DNA of 63,727 nucleotides from Anaerolineales bacterium (lineage in GTDB: Bacteria; Chloroflexota; Anaerolineae; Anaerolineales; UBA4823): the NCBI GenBank assembly GCA_020060465.1, contig JAGVAD010000004.1, forward strand, positions 1 to 63,727, written 5' to 3'. Within the stretch, counting starts at the first letter, position 1, and each line of letters opens with the position of its first letter. Positions 1 through 9,100 of the stretch are shown here, piece by piece. The notes under the pieces are model-generated. The model saw nothing but the letters and a program-made list of their open reading frames with translations, ran no database searches and had not been told where the DNA came from. The translations under genes and the position numbers were made by a program.

Positions 1-99
1 CCGAAATTTCGGTCCACCCCCACGCGTGTGGGGAAAACTACCGTATGGCGTGCCGTGGTGGAAGGGCATGCGGTCCACCCCCACGCGTGTGGGGAAAAC
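1..99 (-). CRISPR. Leader-proximal end of a type I-E CRISPR array
   Basis: Two identical 29-nt repeats occupy 10-38 and 71-99 with a 32-nt spacer between them at 39-70; bases 1-9 are the end of a second spacer, so the array continues off the left edge. Read on the minus strand each repeat begins GTTTTCCCCACACGCG and ends GGTGGACCG, the palindromic stem-and-tail form of type I-E repeats, and the 61-nt period is the usual one for I-E. The orientation is set by the cas operon, whose last gene cas2 lies next to the repeat at 99. Only one complete spacer is visible and I saw no match to it elsewhere in the window. Confidence 0.95.
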
Positions 100-150
100 C
101 CTAAATATAGCCATTTAAACCCTATCCTGCCTTAATCGGCTATATCTGTG
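100..150 (-). promoter_or_regulatory. CRISPR leader
   Basis: AT-rich 51-bp stretch between the cas2 stop codon and the first repeat, the position of the leader that promotes array transcription and directs spacer integration. It carries an 8-bp inverted repeat, ATATAGCC at 105-112 and GGCTATAT at 138-145. It is short for a leader, so part of the function may lie inside the 3' end of cas2. Confidence 0.6.
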
Positions 151-486
151 CTACTCTTCCTCCTCAGCGGCTGCAGAACGCCGCCCTTTCCTCGCCTTTA
201 CCCGGCTGCTTTCCAGCGGTATCTCAACCAGCTGCAGCCCCTCAAACTCTACCACGCGCCGCGTGGTAAAACCAAACATGCGCATCTCGAAATGCTGCTC
301 ATTGTTCGTATTCCACAATTGCACCACGCCCCCCTCGCGGCTTAACTGGCAACATTTCTCCCACAGCCGGTCGCGCACCATGGCATTCACATGCCCCACA
401 AACACGCCTGTATGTGGCTCAATCAGCCAACGGCTTAATTGACCACGCAATGCTGGACTCACCCGTTCTAAAATCATCACGACCAT
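151..486 (-). CDS. cas2: CRISPR-associated endoribonuclease/integrase subunit Cas2 (type I-E)
   Basis: 111 residues. Cas2 dimers bridge two Cas1 dimers in the complex that inserts new spacers at the leader end of the array. The order of segments (PALRGQLSRWLIEP, then HTGVFVG, then a VVQLW strand) is that of the I-E (CasE/CAS-I-E) Cas2 branch. The C-terminus adds a basic then acidic tail (KARKGRRSAAAEEEE) beyond the core ferredoxin-like fold. The start at 486 overlaps cas1 by 10 bp; an alternative ATG at 477 would give a TGATG stop-start junction. It is the last gene before the leader, as expected for I-E loci. Confidence 0.95.
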   Translation of the reverse strand: MVVMILERVSPALRGQLSRWLIEPHTGVFVGHVNAMVRDRLWEKCCQLSREGGVVQLWNTNNEQHFEMRMFGFTTRRVVEFEGLQLVEIPLESSRVKARKGRRSAAAEEEE

Positions 487-1406
487 GCCATTTGCCCCGG
501 TTCATCTAACAGTGCTTCCCAAAGCGGCGCCGGCTGTGTATCGTCTTCCCCATTGTCTAACGCAGCTTCAGCCATCTCCTCTGGCGTGACGCCCAATAGC
601 TCGTCTATATCTTTCAAGATGCGTTCCAGCAACTTCACCTGGTAAAACTTCGCTCGACAGGCTTCGCGCACCCGTCGCTCCACTGCATCCTCCGTTTCGC
701 TCACTACCTGAAAAGCAACGGGGATGGTGATCTCAGTTTTATATAGATCGGCGATGTCATACACAAACGACAACTGCCGCCCCTGGTGGATAAAACCCAG
801 CGCTGGCGAATATCCACCCGCTACAATGGCAGCATGGCAAATGCCATTGAGCAAAGCATTGGCTGCCGAAAGCGCCCGGTTGATCGTATCGGCATTGCCC
901 CACTCCTTGCGATCATAAATGCGCCCTTGCCAGGGCACACCATACTCTTGACTAGCCTGAGCATAAGCCGAGCGCACGCGCGAACCTTCCATGCCACGGA
1001 TTTGCTGCAAACTGAGCTCCGGATCAATCGCCATGCCAAAGCGCTTTTCATACATGCGCACCACCACTCGAGCGCGCTCTTGAGGGTCGCAGACCAGTTC
1101 CGCCTGGCGCAGCAAATGATAGGCGCGGTGCGTCTCGCCCGTCCCCTGTGCATACAGGCGGATGCCATCTTCCCCCGTCCAAAGCACACTGCAGCCATAT
1201 TCAGCCAACAACTTCATCGCCGCATGGGTAATGCTCGTCCCGGGTCCCAGCATCAGCAGGCTCAACGCCGCCGCCGGCACCAGAACGCGCCCCTCCTTGC
1301 GGATCAGCTCAATGGCATGTTGGGCGCGCTCTACCACCACATGCTCCACAAACAAGTAGCTGAGGCTATCGCGTAATTTAGGCAGCTCGTGATAATCAAT
1401 ATGCAT
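477..1406 (-). CDS. cas1: CRISPR-associated endonuclease/integrase Cas1 (type I-E)
   Basis: 309 residues; catalyses the transesterification that integrates prespacers into the array, together with Cas2. The metal-binding residues of the I-E subfamily can be read: Glu in GMEGSRVR, His in GFIHQGR, and Asp in SFVYDIADLYK. The ATG at 1406 is preferred over an upstream in-frame start because AAGGAGG lies five bases before it. Cas1 is separated from cas6e by about 106 bp that form a strong hairpin, unlike the overlapping junctions elsewhere in the operon, so adaptation genes may be expressed at a different level from the effector genes. Confidence 0.96.
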   Translation of the reverse strand: MHIDYHELPKLRDSLSYLFVEHVVVERAQHAIELIRKEGRVLVPAAALSLLMLGPGTSITHAAMKLLAEYGCSVLWTGEDGIRLYAQGTGETHRAYHLLRQAELVCDPQERARVVVRMYEKRFGMAIDPELSLQQIRGMEGSRVRSAYAQASQEYGVPWQGRIYDRKEWGNADTINRALSAANALLNGICHAAIVAGGYSPALGFIHQGRQLSFVYDIADLYKTEITIPVAFQVVSETEDAVERRVREACRAKFYQVKLLERILKDIDELLGVTPEEMAEAALDNGEDDTQPAPLWEALLDEPGQMAWS

Positions 1407-1442
1407 CGAAACCTCCTTGCCGCACCACAACCCCGGTTAACA

Positions 1443-1517
1443 GTTGACCGCCAGGGGACGCGGCGACCATACACAGAGTTGGGCTGCCGCGTCCCCGACA
1501 GACAAGCAAGGGTCAAC
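1443..1517. other. Large inverted repeat between cas6e and cas1
   Basis: Nested inverted repeats fill the cas6e-cas1 gap. The inner stem is 11 bp and perfect (GGGGACGCGGC at 1454-1464 with GCCGCGTCCCC at 1486-1496, 21-nt loop). An outer 7-bp stem pairs GTTGACC at 1443-1449 with GGTCAAC at 1511-1517 and includes the cas6e stop codon. No T-run follows on the minus strand, so it is not a standard intrinsic terminator; an RNA processing or mRNA-stabilising element, or an attenuator, is possible. Confidence 0.7.
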
Positions 1518-2235
1518 CGATGCCAGGGTCCGGCCGCGCCAGCGAAAGCAGCCCAAAACCAAAACCTTTGGCACTACCCACGCCGGTTTCCACCGTCATA
1601 ATCAGCAACTGCGGATCAAGCACTTGCAGCAAGCCATCGAATTGCACTGAAAGCAGCTCCAGCTTATGTGGAGCGTCATCCTGGCGTGGAATATAGTCTT
1701 TGAGTTTGCCGTCGCGGCGCACCGTCAAGCTCAGAATGCGAAAGCCACCCGCCTCTGCTTTGCGCTCCAGCCATCGGATTTGGCTCTCTTCATCGTAAAT
1801 ACCGACGCGCTTGCCCTGATCTTTCCCGGCGGCTTTGCCCAGCCGGCGGGTAGGGTTGGCGCGCAAGCGGAAAGCCAGAATTTGCCCGACGCGCAGCTTC
1901 TCCGCCAGGTGGAACTCGGTCACCGCCGGGTTGGGGCGGTCGTCGGGTAGCAGCTCTGGCGGCAGCAGATAGGGCTGGCGACGGGCATCTTGCTTGCCTT
2001 GCAAGAAACGCCAATCAGGGGCGACTTTGGATTGCACCAGCACGCGGATCGAGCCATCCCGCTCAGATTGCTCCAGGCGGAAGAGCACGCCAAAGCTATC
2101 AACCTCGCTGCGCGGCTGCTCTGCCCGTCCAACTGGAAAAGCGTTCAGCAGTGTGCGATGCAGTTGATAGGGCAAGGCGATCTCCTTGCGTGCCTGGGCA
2201 TTGCGCGGGTTAAGGATCAAGCGGGAAAGGTACAT
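1513..2235 (-). CDS. cas6e: Cascade crRNA endoribonuclease Cas6e
   Basis: 240 residues. Cleaves the pre-crRNA within each repeat and stays bound to the 3' hairpin of the crRNA in Cascade. Visible features are the N-terminal YQLHRTLLNAFP segment, which carries the catalytic-type His at about residue 26, and the C-terminal glycine-rich loop GVGSAKGFGFG of the RAMP fold. The ATG overlaps the cas5e stop by one base (TGATG), showing translational coupling. The visible repeats have the palindromic stem that this family recognises. Confidence 0.95.
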   Translation of the reverse strand: MYLSRLILNPRNAQARKEIALPYQLHRTLLNAFPVGRAEQPRSEVDSFGVLFRLEQSERDGSIRVLVQSKVAPDWRFLQGKQDARRQPYLLPPELLPDDRPNPAVTEFHLAEKLRVGQILAFRLRANPTRRLGKAAGKDQGKRVGIYDEESQIRWLERKAEAGGFRILSLTVRRDGKLKDYIPRQDDAPHKLELLSVQFDGLLQVLDPQLLIMTVETGVGSAKGFGFGLLSLARPDPGIG

Positions 2236-2912
2236 CAGCTCACCTCCCTGGATAGAGAATTTTCCTGAACCACAGGCGGAAAGAACAGCGTACGTACCCT
2301 ACGCGGAGCAAAACGCCGCTCAGCAAAGGAAACGGGCTGATCCGGCCGCACCTGGTCGCCGGAAGGGTCTTCTAAAACAGCCCGCAGGCGCGCCGGAGGA
2401 ATCCTGCCCCCCAAATAGGGATAATTCTGCAAAGCCTGGAGCAAGGATGTATTTTCCTTCAACCCATCCTCCAACGCAATGGGTTCGCCGGGCGAAAACG
2501 CTTTGCGCCCCAGGTAGAGCGTCCAAACAGGATTCAACAGCGCCTGCTGTAACCCGCTCAGCAGAGCCATATCTTCGCCTTGTAGCCCCACCAGGAATGC
2601 AGCGTCAGCCAGGTAGTAGCGCGAAGATGGCACAACGTTTTCGCGCTCGATCGCTCCCGCGCCTCTCATGTACCCTCCTACCCCGGCTACATGATAATCA
2701 CGGCTCAAGCGCCCTTCGCGGTCCACCCGCACGCCCATGGTGAGCGCAGCCAGGTCCTCGATGGGCGCATCGCGCCCACGCCCGCTGGCGGCGCATAACA
2801 ACCCCACCACACCGCTTTTAGAAGGCTCCAGGCCTGTATCGCGCACACTGAAGCGACTCTGCACACCCCAAGACTGCATCGGTCCTATCAAGCGCAGTAA
2901 CAAGGTATGCAT
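2235..2912 (-). CDS. cas5e: Cascade subunit Cas5e
   Basis: 225 residues from the ATG at 2912, four bases after the cas7e stop. Cas5e caps the 5' handle of the crRNA and contacts Cas8e. The N-terminus (HTLLLRLIGPMQSWGVQSRF, then RDTGLEPSKSGVVGLL) is the RAMP-type first strand and the family's conserved PxKSGVxGLL-like segment. A longer upstream reading frame exists but would overlap cas7e deeply and lacks the family start. It is followed directly by cas6e. Confidence 0.95.
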   Translation of the reverse strand: MHTLLLRLIGPMQSWGVQSRFSVRDTGLEPSKSGVVGLLCAASGRGRDAPIEDLAALTMGVRVDREGRLSRDYHVAGVGGYMRGAGAIERENVVPSSRYYLADAAFLVGLQGEDMALLSGLQQALLNPVWTLYLGRKAFSPGEPIALEDGLKENTSLLQALQNYPYLGGRIPPARLRAVLEDPSGDQVRPDQPVSFAERRFAPRRVRTLFFPPVVQENSLSREVS

Positions 2913-2916
2913 AAGC

Positions 2917-4050
2917 TTACTCCTTGGGCAAGGCGTCCAGCAAAGACTCCACCCATTGCTGCAAATTTGCCGCGGCGGCGGATTGCAGATTGGGAGCGGC
3001 CGCCTCATCCGCCAGGATCAACGCCGAGGGCTTTGCCCCCTGTGAACCATAGACCCGGCTCAAACGACCCCAATAAGCATCCAAAGCGGCAATTGAGGGC
3101 GCCATCAAACCTCCATTGCGGTCGGGGCGCACCGGCTTTTCAAAAGCGTTTACCAGCGACCAGGATTGTCCATCGGCGCGCACAACCCCCAATATGAAAT
3201 CCGGCGGATTCTGAGCGGCAAAGCTGTTCTGCTTGCCAGATGGGGTTGCCAGGGTTGCCGACCGCAAGAACCCCTCCACGGTTTTACGCGCCAATGGGAC
3301 ATTGCCACCCAGGTTCTTCACCAATTGCTCCCAATCAATGCGGGCATAACGGTAGAAGCAAGCGCTGTTGAAAGCAATCACGCCCATCATCCCCGCACCG
3401 GTCTCCTCGTCGGTGGAAAGGTCGTCCACGGCGGTGTAGAAGTCCATCTCCATATTGACGCGGTGAGTGGACAGAGCGTGCGCCACCTGGCAGGCAGCGT
3501 CCAGGTTCAAATCCGGCTTCTCCGCCAACATGCGCCCAAACATGGCGATATCCGGCGCGCCGGCGCGATCCTTATAGGTTTTAACAAACTCTTTCTGGAT
3601 GGCCTCCAGCGCCGGCGATTTGCCCTTCTCCAACGTAGAGAGAATCTCATCCCAACTTTCCAACAGCTTCTCTGCAATCGCCTGCACTTCCGCTTTGCTC
3701 AGGTAAAGCAGCACCGTGCTGCGTGGCTTGCCGGTTTGTTTGTCTTTCTCTGTACCGATCTTCAAGGAATTGGCGAAAGCCTCTGCAACCGCCCAGGCTT
3801 CTTCCTCGCCCTTTCCGGCCTCCACGAGCGGCTTTACCAGCAGTCGAGTGATCCAGCGCGTGCGGTCAGCAATTTCCACCTGGGTGGTCTGTTCAAAGAT
3901 TGGGTGGGTGCGGATGGCGCGCTTGATGCATTGCGAAGAGATACGCGCCCGGCGCACACCGCCAAACTCAGCATCCTTCGGGTTGCCGGTATCATCACGG
4001 TTCAGGTTAGATGGCGCAAAGCTCTGCAAGATATGAAGTTCGACAAACAT
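2917..4050 (-). CDS. cas7e: Cascade backbone subunit Cas7e (CasC)
   Basis: 377 residues. Six copies of Cas7e form the helical backbone along the crRNA in Cascade. The N-terminus has HILQSFAPSNLNRDDTGNPK followed by RARISSQCIKRAIR, the hallmark of the I-E Cas7 family, and later TLATPSGKQNSFAAQNPPD matches the conserved region near the C-terminal third. The start has an AGGAGA box about seven bases upstream. A 51-bp gap separates it from cse2, the only spacing in the effector half large enough to hold its own ribosome-binding region. Confidence 0.95.
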   Translation of the reverse strand: MFVELHILQSFAPSNLNRDDTGNPKDAEFGGVRRARISSQCIKRAIRTHPIFEQTTQVEIADRTRWITRLLVKPLVEAGKGEEEAWAVAEAFANSLKIGTEKDKQTGKPRSTVLLYLSKAEVQAIAEKLLESWDEILSTLEKGKSPALEAIQKEFVKTYKDRAGAPDIAMFGRMLAEKPDLNLDAACQVAHALSTHRVNMEMDFYTAVDDLSTDEETGAGMMGVIAFNSACFYRYARIDWEQLVKNLGGNVPLARKTVEGFLRSATLATPSGKQNSFAAQNPPDFILGVVRADGQSWSLVNAFEKPVRPDRNGGLMAPSIAALDAYWGRLSRVYGSQGAKPSALILADEAAAPNLQSAAAANLQQWVESLLDALPKE

Positions 4051-4101
4051 GGGTCATTCTCCTTTTCTATCAAAAATCGGCTTATGGTTCAGGTTATACG
4101 T

Positions 4102-4632
4102 CTATGCCGGCGCGCCGGTTGATGGCGTTTCGGGTTGTTCCGCCGGGCGGCCCCAGAAAGCGCGCGCCCACTCCTTTTGCACGCGAGCGCGCCAATCGGG
4201 GCGCTCCCAGGCCTGCAAGTCATAAAGCAATTGTTCCCAATTGACAGGTATCTCCTTCGATTTCAAAAAACTCACTGCCTGGCGCAGATAGCCTGGCAGA
4301 TCGTCGGGATGGGCAGCCAACAGGGCGGTGAAGCGCCGTTCGATGGCATCCTCGTTCCCCCCTTGCTTCGCCTGAGCCAGATGCCCACCCAGGTTTCCCT
4401 GAGCAGCAGACTTGGGATGCAGAGCAAATAACGAAGCCGTCAGGTAATAGGCCGCTTCTTGGGCGGCGGTCAGGTTTGCCGGCAAACGCGGTACGATATA
4501 AGGGTACATTTCAGGTGCCGACCAGGCCGGCTGACCCAAGCCACGGCGCAACGCAGCCAGTGCGCCGCGCTCCTGGTTATCCGCCAGGGACTGCAAGTAT
4601 TGAATGAATGGATTCTGAGTAGCTTGATTCAT
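4102..4632 (-). CDS. cse2: Cascade small subunit Cse2 (CasB)
   Basis: 176 residues. Cse2 dimers form the belly of Cascade and stabilise the displaced DNA strand. The sequence is helical and basic, with the RGALAALRRGLGQPAW segment typical of Cse2 near the N-terminus. The start codon overlaps the cas8e stop in an ATGA junction. Length is ordinary for the family. Identification rests on this motif plus position between cas8e and cas7e. Confidence 0.92.
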   Translation of the reverse strand: MNQATQNPFIQYLQSLADNQERGALAALRRGLGQPAWSAPEMYPYIVPRLPANLTAAQEAAYYLTASLFALHPKSAAQGNLGGHLAQAKQGGNEDAIERRFTALLAAHPDDLPGYLRQAVSFLKSKEIPVNWEQLLYDLQAWERPDWRARVQKEWARAFWGRPAEQPETPSTGAPA

Positions 4633-6179
4633 ACGGGTTCCTCCACTGGAATGGTTTCAGGGAATAGCTCTTTCAGTGACCCGCCCAACATGGAGCGGGC
4701 GCGCACCGCAGCCTTGAGCGCCGCCGGAGAATCGCCGGCCAGGTTAGTGGCTTGTTCCAGGGCATTCCAGGCGGTCCGGCGCAATGTCATCTTCCAGGTG
4801 TCCAGGGCTTCTTGTGGACGTTTTGGCAAGTCTTCCAGCAAGTGGAAGAAAGGCAATTCCAACGCTCCCCAGTAGAAACGCTCTACCGCCCAGTGATCGG
4901 TCAATTTATCCACATCTCTTGGGTCAGGCTTACGTCCATTCGGTAAATCAAGACTGGGAGAAGCGATGTACTTTGCCAGCGTGTTGACTGCTCCCCAAAG
5001 CTTCCCGCGCACTTTTTCAGCCCATGCCAATGCATCGGTTAAAAGACCAACCAGCTCTTCGCTATTCTGGCTTTCGAAGTAAGCCAGAGGAAGCGGCATT
5101 ACCTCTTCACGGTAAAAGAAGATTTTAGCGTCCTTATAATGAGTTCCCATGCCTAAAGCCAGGGTGCGATAGATCTGCTTGGAGTCTAGATAACCATTTT
5201 CCACAAGTGATGCAATCCACTCAAAAGTCTTTGGCGGCCAGTTTTCATCGTTTTGATGCCGACGAAATAGTGTATGACTGTCGCGCCACAAACTACGATC
5301 CTCCTGAAATACCCAGTGCCTCCAGCCTTTATCTTTGGCAGTATATTGCTTCCAGGGATCGCGCACATCATCTAAATCTAGCCCTCGCGCAATTTTGATC
5401 TTTCGAACGATCACTCCATCCGACCCATCCTCGGGTACCAACAACAGTTTGCGATTCTGCCATGTCAGATAGTCCAGGTAGCCGCGAGGTTGATTTCGCG
5501 TTGGCAAAAAGGGATTGTCCATTTCCCAGGCTGGAAGATCTTCGCCGATTACGGGTAGTGGCTTACCGTCTGAATAGCGCAAAAGATTTAACGCCAGTGT
5601 CTCGAACAAATTGTCTCCTTCCACTAGGAAGATGATCCCTCTTGTCCACGGAGCATTTGTGAGAGTTATCTTCAATTGTGGATGGCATAAACCTCCCAAT
5701 CCAAAAGCCTGAGCGACAAGCAACGTAATTGCCGCCTGACGGCTATTTAGGATCCTATCCTCAGTGATGGATTCATGCTCGAAGAGTTCATTGGCGGTGC
5801 CCATACCATGCACCAATTGAAGCGCCGGTTTTTCCGCCATGCGGTCCTCGATGACCTGATAAAACGGCCGCTGAGGATCAAACAAATCAAAGCGATGCTT
5901 CCAGCGATCCAGGTATTCGTGCAACCAGGGTGTGTCCCAGGTGCCTGCCCGCCATAAATCTCTCCATTGCGTGGCGCTCTCTGGGCCGCGCAGCGCACTG
6001 TGCAAGATGGCTAATAGCAGACGGTAAAGCGCGGCGGTCTCCAACGGAGAAGCGCCAGCCAGACCGCGCACACGCCGGGCATGTGTAAACACCTGGCGCA
6101 GGCTCAATTCTCCCGTCCGCTGATTCAGCCCCACACAAGGGATCCAGGGCTGATCAATCAGGTCAAATGAATAGGTCAT
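4629..6179 (-). CDS. cas8e: Cascade large subunit Cas8e (Cse1/CasA)
   Basis: 516 residues. Cas8e recognises the PAM, starts R-loop formation and recruits Cas3. The N-terminus, with FDLIDQPWIPCV followed by LSLRQVF and LAGASPLETAALYRLLLAILH, is diagnostic of Cse1. Length is typical, so no domain appears lost. The start overlaps the cas3 stop by four bases (ATGA), so the recruiting subunit and the nuclease are translated in a coupled way. Confidence 0.95.
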   Translation of the reverse strand: MTYSFDLIDQPWIPCVGLNQRTGELSLRQVFTHARRVRGLAGASPLETAALYRLLLAILHSALRGPESATQWRDLWRAGTWDTPWLHEYLDRWKHRFDLFDPQRPFYQVIEDRMAEKPALQLVHGMGTANELFEHESITEDRILNSRQAAITLLVAQAFGLGGLCHPQLKITLTNAPWTRGIIFLVEGDNLFETLALNLLRYSDGKPLPVIGEDLPAWEMDNPFLPTRNQPRGYLDYLTWQNRKLLLVPEDGSDGVIVRKIKIARGLDLDDVRDPWKQYTAKDKGWRHWVFQEDRSLWRDSHTLFRRHQNDENWPPKTFEWIASLVENGYLDSKQIYRTLALGMGTHYKDAKIFFYREEVMPLPLAYFESQNSEELVGLLTDALAWAEKVRGKLWGAVNTLAKYIASPSLDLPNGRKPDPRDVDKLTDHWAVERFYWGALELPFFHLLEDLPKRPQEALDTWKMTLRRTAWNALEQATNLAGDSPAALKAAVRARSMLGGSLKELFPETIPVEEPV

Positions 6180-9100
6180 TTCGCCTCCTTCTGAACTTCT
6201 AAGCCGGTCTCGCGGCTGAGGACTAAGATGAGCGACGCCCCCTCCAGCGGGCAGCGCCCCTGTTCATCGAAAATCACTGGATGATGATATTTTAAAGCAG
6301 AGACCTCCTTCCATGCCTCATGTCGTGGCAACCCAAGAAAATGCTTCAAAACGCCCCAGTGTTGGACATGCACCGCGCGGCGCAGTAATTGTGTGGCCAG
6401 ATCCATGGTGGGGGGTTGGTCCAGGTCCAACGGCGCGCCGCTGCCATCAGGATCCAGCGCCAGGCCATGTTTCGTCTGATGCAGGCATACCAAATCAACG
6501 CCGGGTTCGGTCATGCGCGTCAAGGCGCGCATGCTTATGTGCACTTTCTGATCTTCTTCTTCCAAATTCTGGTTCGGATCGGAGAGCAAATCTTCGTCAT
6601 CCGGTCGGGCAATGATGCGGCTTTTCGCCTGGCTGATCTCCTGCTCATGCGTCAGGCGCGCCTCTTCATCCGCCTGACGAATAGCCTGCTCCAATTCGGG
6701 TTCTATTTCCTGTTGCAGCGCAGCCCCATATACCTCTTCGATCAATGCGCTGGTCTCCTGTGGCAAAATGATTTGGTCGTGTTGGCGTAGCGCCGCCCAA
6801 CTGCGTAAAAGAATGGCGCGCTCATATATGAATTCGTCGTCGCCAAATTGCGGCAAATGATCCATCTCTGGCGGCCAGGCCAGGATCAGACGCGGTTGAG
6901 ACAGGCTCTCCGGGCGGAAGGCATCGTTTTGCGGATGTCGGTGCAGACGTCCAGCGCGCTGCAAGATGAGATCAACGGGTGCGAGATCTGTAATCATACA
7001 ATCGAAATCCAGATCCAGGCTTTGCTCAATCACCTGCGTCGCTACCAGGATGGTTTTTCGTGAACGTTGACCATCTTTTCCAAACAGGCGCAGAACACGC
7101 TCTTCGATCTCCTGCCGCCAGTTATATGGAAAGCGAGCATGAAACAGGATCAAATCCTCCGCCGGGACAATATTCGCCTCTTTGACGGCGGAATACACTT
7201 CCTGAGCCCGCCTCACCCGATTGCAAATTACGACAGCGCAACCTCCACCTGCCAAAAGCTCAGATAAACTGGCAACGATGGCTTGCGGTTCACTCCCTAT
7301 CCGTTCGATCTTCACCAGGCGCGAAGAGGAGGCCGATAACGGGAAAACCTTGGCTTCGCCGCCAGCAGCTACAGTTAGGCGGGGATAATTATGATCTTCC
7401 AGGCTTACTGTTTTTTCGCCTAACCAGGCAGCAACCAGCTCTCGCCGTGTTTTTTCTGGTAAAGTGGCCGAAAGGAGGATTACGGATGAGCCCACCGCGC
7501 TCAGCCAACGCAACAATTGTTTGAATAGAATGTTCATATAAGTATCATAGGCGTGCACCTCATCAAAGATAATCACTTTCTGGCTTAAACCAAACAAGCG
7601 CACAAAGAAATGGCGAGTTTGCAACACGCTCATCAACGCTTGATCCACCGTTCCAACACCGAACGGCGCCAGCAACGTGCGCTTACGGGGTAAAAACCAG
7701 GTGGCTGCGCGAATGCGGCCCTGGTTCGGTTGTTCATCATCCTGACTGATGGCAGTGATAGATTCCTTTGGCTCAGCCAGAAGCGCAGCTCCATGCACCA
7801 GGTGCAAATTGAGCATCTTATCTGGATAGCGGTTCAACAAGAAATTGATCACTCGTTGATGCATCTGGTTGCTGGTGGCTGTCGTCGGCATCGCGATGTA
7901 AAGGCCGCGCCCCCGCCAGGTTTGCAGCCAGATATCAGCCGCATAGAGAGCAGCCTCAGTCTTGCCACTCCCAGTTGGCGCCTCAAGGATGAGCAACGCT
8001 GGAGCGGAAAGCTTCTCGGCCGCGACGGCGACCATTTGCTGGATCGAGTTTGCGTTGAAAGGAAACATCTCGGAGAACGGGATCGTCTTTCCTTCCGCTT
8101 GCCAGCCCACCCAACCTAATGCATACAACGCACGCTTCGCCTGGCGAGCAGCACGGGCGGCGTATTGCTCGATGGGTATCTCAGCATCCATGAACGGGAA
8201 AAAGCCTTCCATTGAACCGATCCAATCGGCGACACTGATCAAACCAGAGACAAGGGTGAGCAATGCATTTTGCATTTCCAGATTGGCAGGTAAATGAACA
8301 TCTTGCGGAGGTTGAAAGACTTTTGCGAGCAGACGAAACAGAGATCGGCGCGCTTCCTCCCAAATTTCATCGCCGCGGTCGGAGGTTTTTATTGCCGCAG
8401 GTACCAGTTCAAGGGCGGTGGGCCATGCGCCGTGGTGACCTCCAACCATGCGCGCTACACGCGTTGCTTCCTCCTGGCTCAGGTTGCATTCCTCTGTTAG
8501 CAGGCGTTTCAGCGCCCAGGTAGAAATTGCGCCATGCCGCGCCGCTTGAGCCGGCGGGGTCGGGAAGGTAAAGCCAACGGCTTGCAATGTAGCGATGGCC
8601 GGTGGGTATTTACGCTGGAAACCGGGAGCAGCCTTCCCCAGATCGTGCAAACCAGCCCAAAAAGCCAGCAGGCGGCTTGCGTTCTCCTCGTCTAAACCCA
8701 GTGCTCCAGCCAGAGCGTCTCGTGTTTGAGCAGGCAAAGCCAAACGCCAAAGCGCTAACATCACCTGCCCCACATCCAGCAGATGGTAAATCAAAAGGTG
8801 AATGCGGTTGGAATCTACATCTGCCTTCGCCCAAAGCATCCACTCCCTGGCTGACGACTGACCTACAAGCGAATATAGCCGGGCAAGACGATTAGCCTCA
8901 TGCACAACTTGGCTCCGCAACTCCTCCGGCTCCAGCACCTCGCAATCTGCGCCCCAGCCGCGCACCCAGGGGAGCATTTCCTGCCATTCGGCCACCTGGG
9001 CGCGCCAGATGCAGCCGCCCTCGGGCAAATCTTCAATCTCCTGAGTGGGGTGCCATTTACTCTCTTTCACCCGCCGCGTCGCTTCGCCCGGCGCAAAGCG

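Noticed and set aside
2718..2733. GGTCCACCCGCACGC inside cas5e resembles the first 15 bases of the CRISPR repeat with one mismatch; a shorter match lies near 9740.
   Set aside because: Both lie in coding sequence under protein constraint and lack the second arm of the repeat stem, so chance is the simplest explanation.
3166..4122. A 318-codon frame antisense to cas7e.
   Set aside because: Cas7e on the other strand is unambiguous and the antisense translation has no domain-like pattern.
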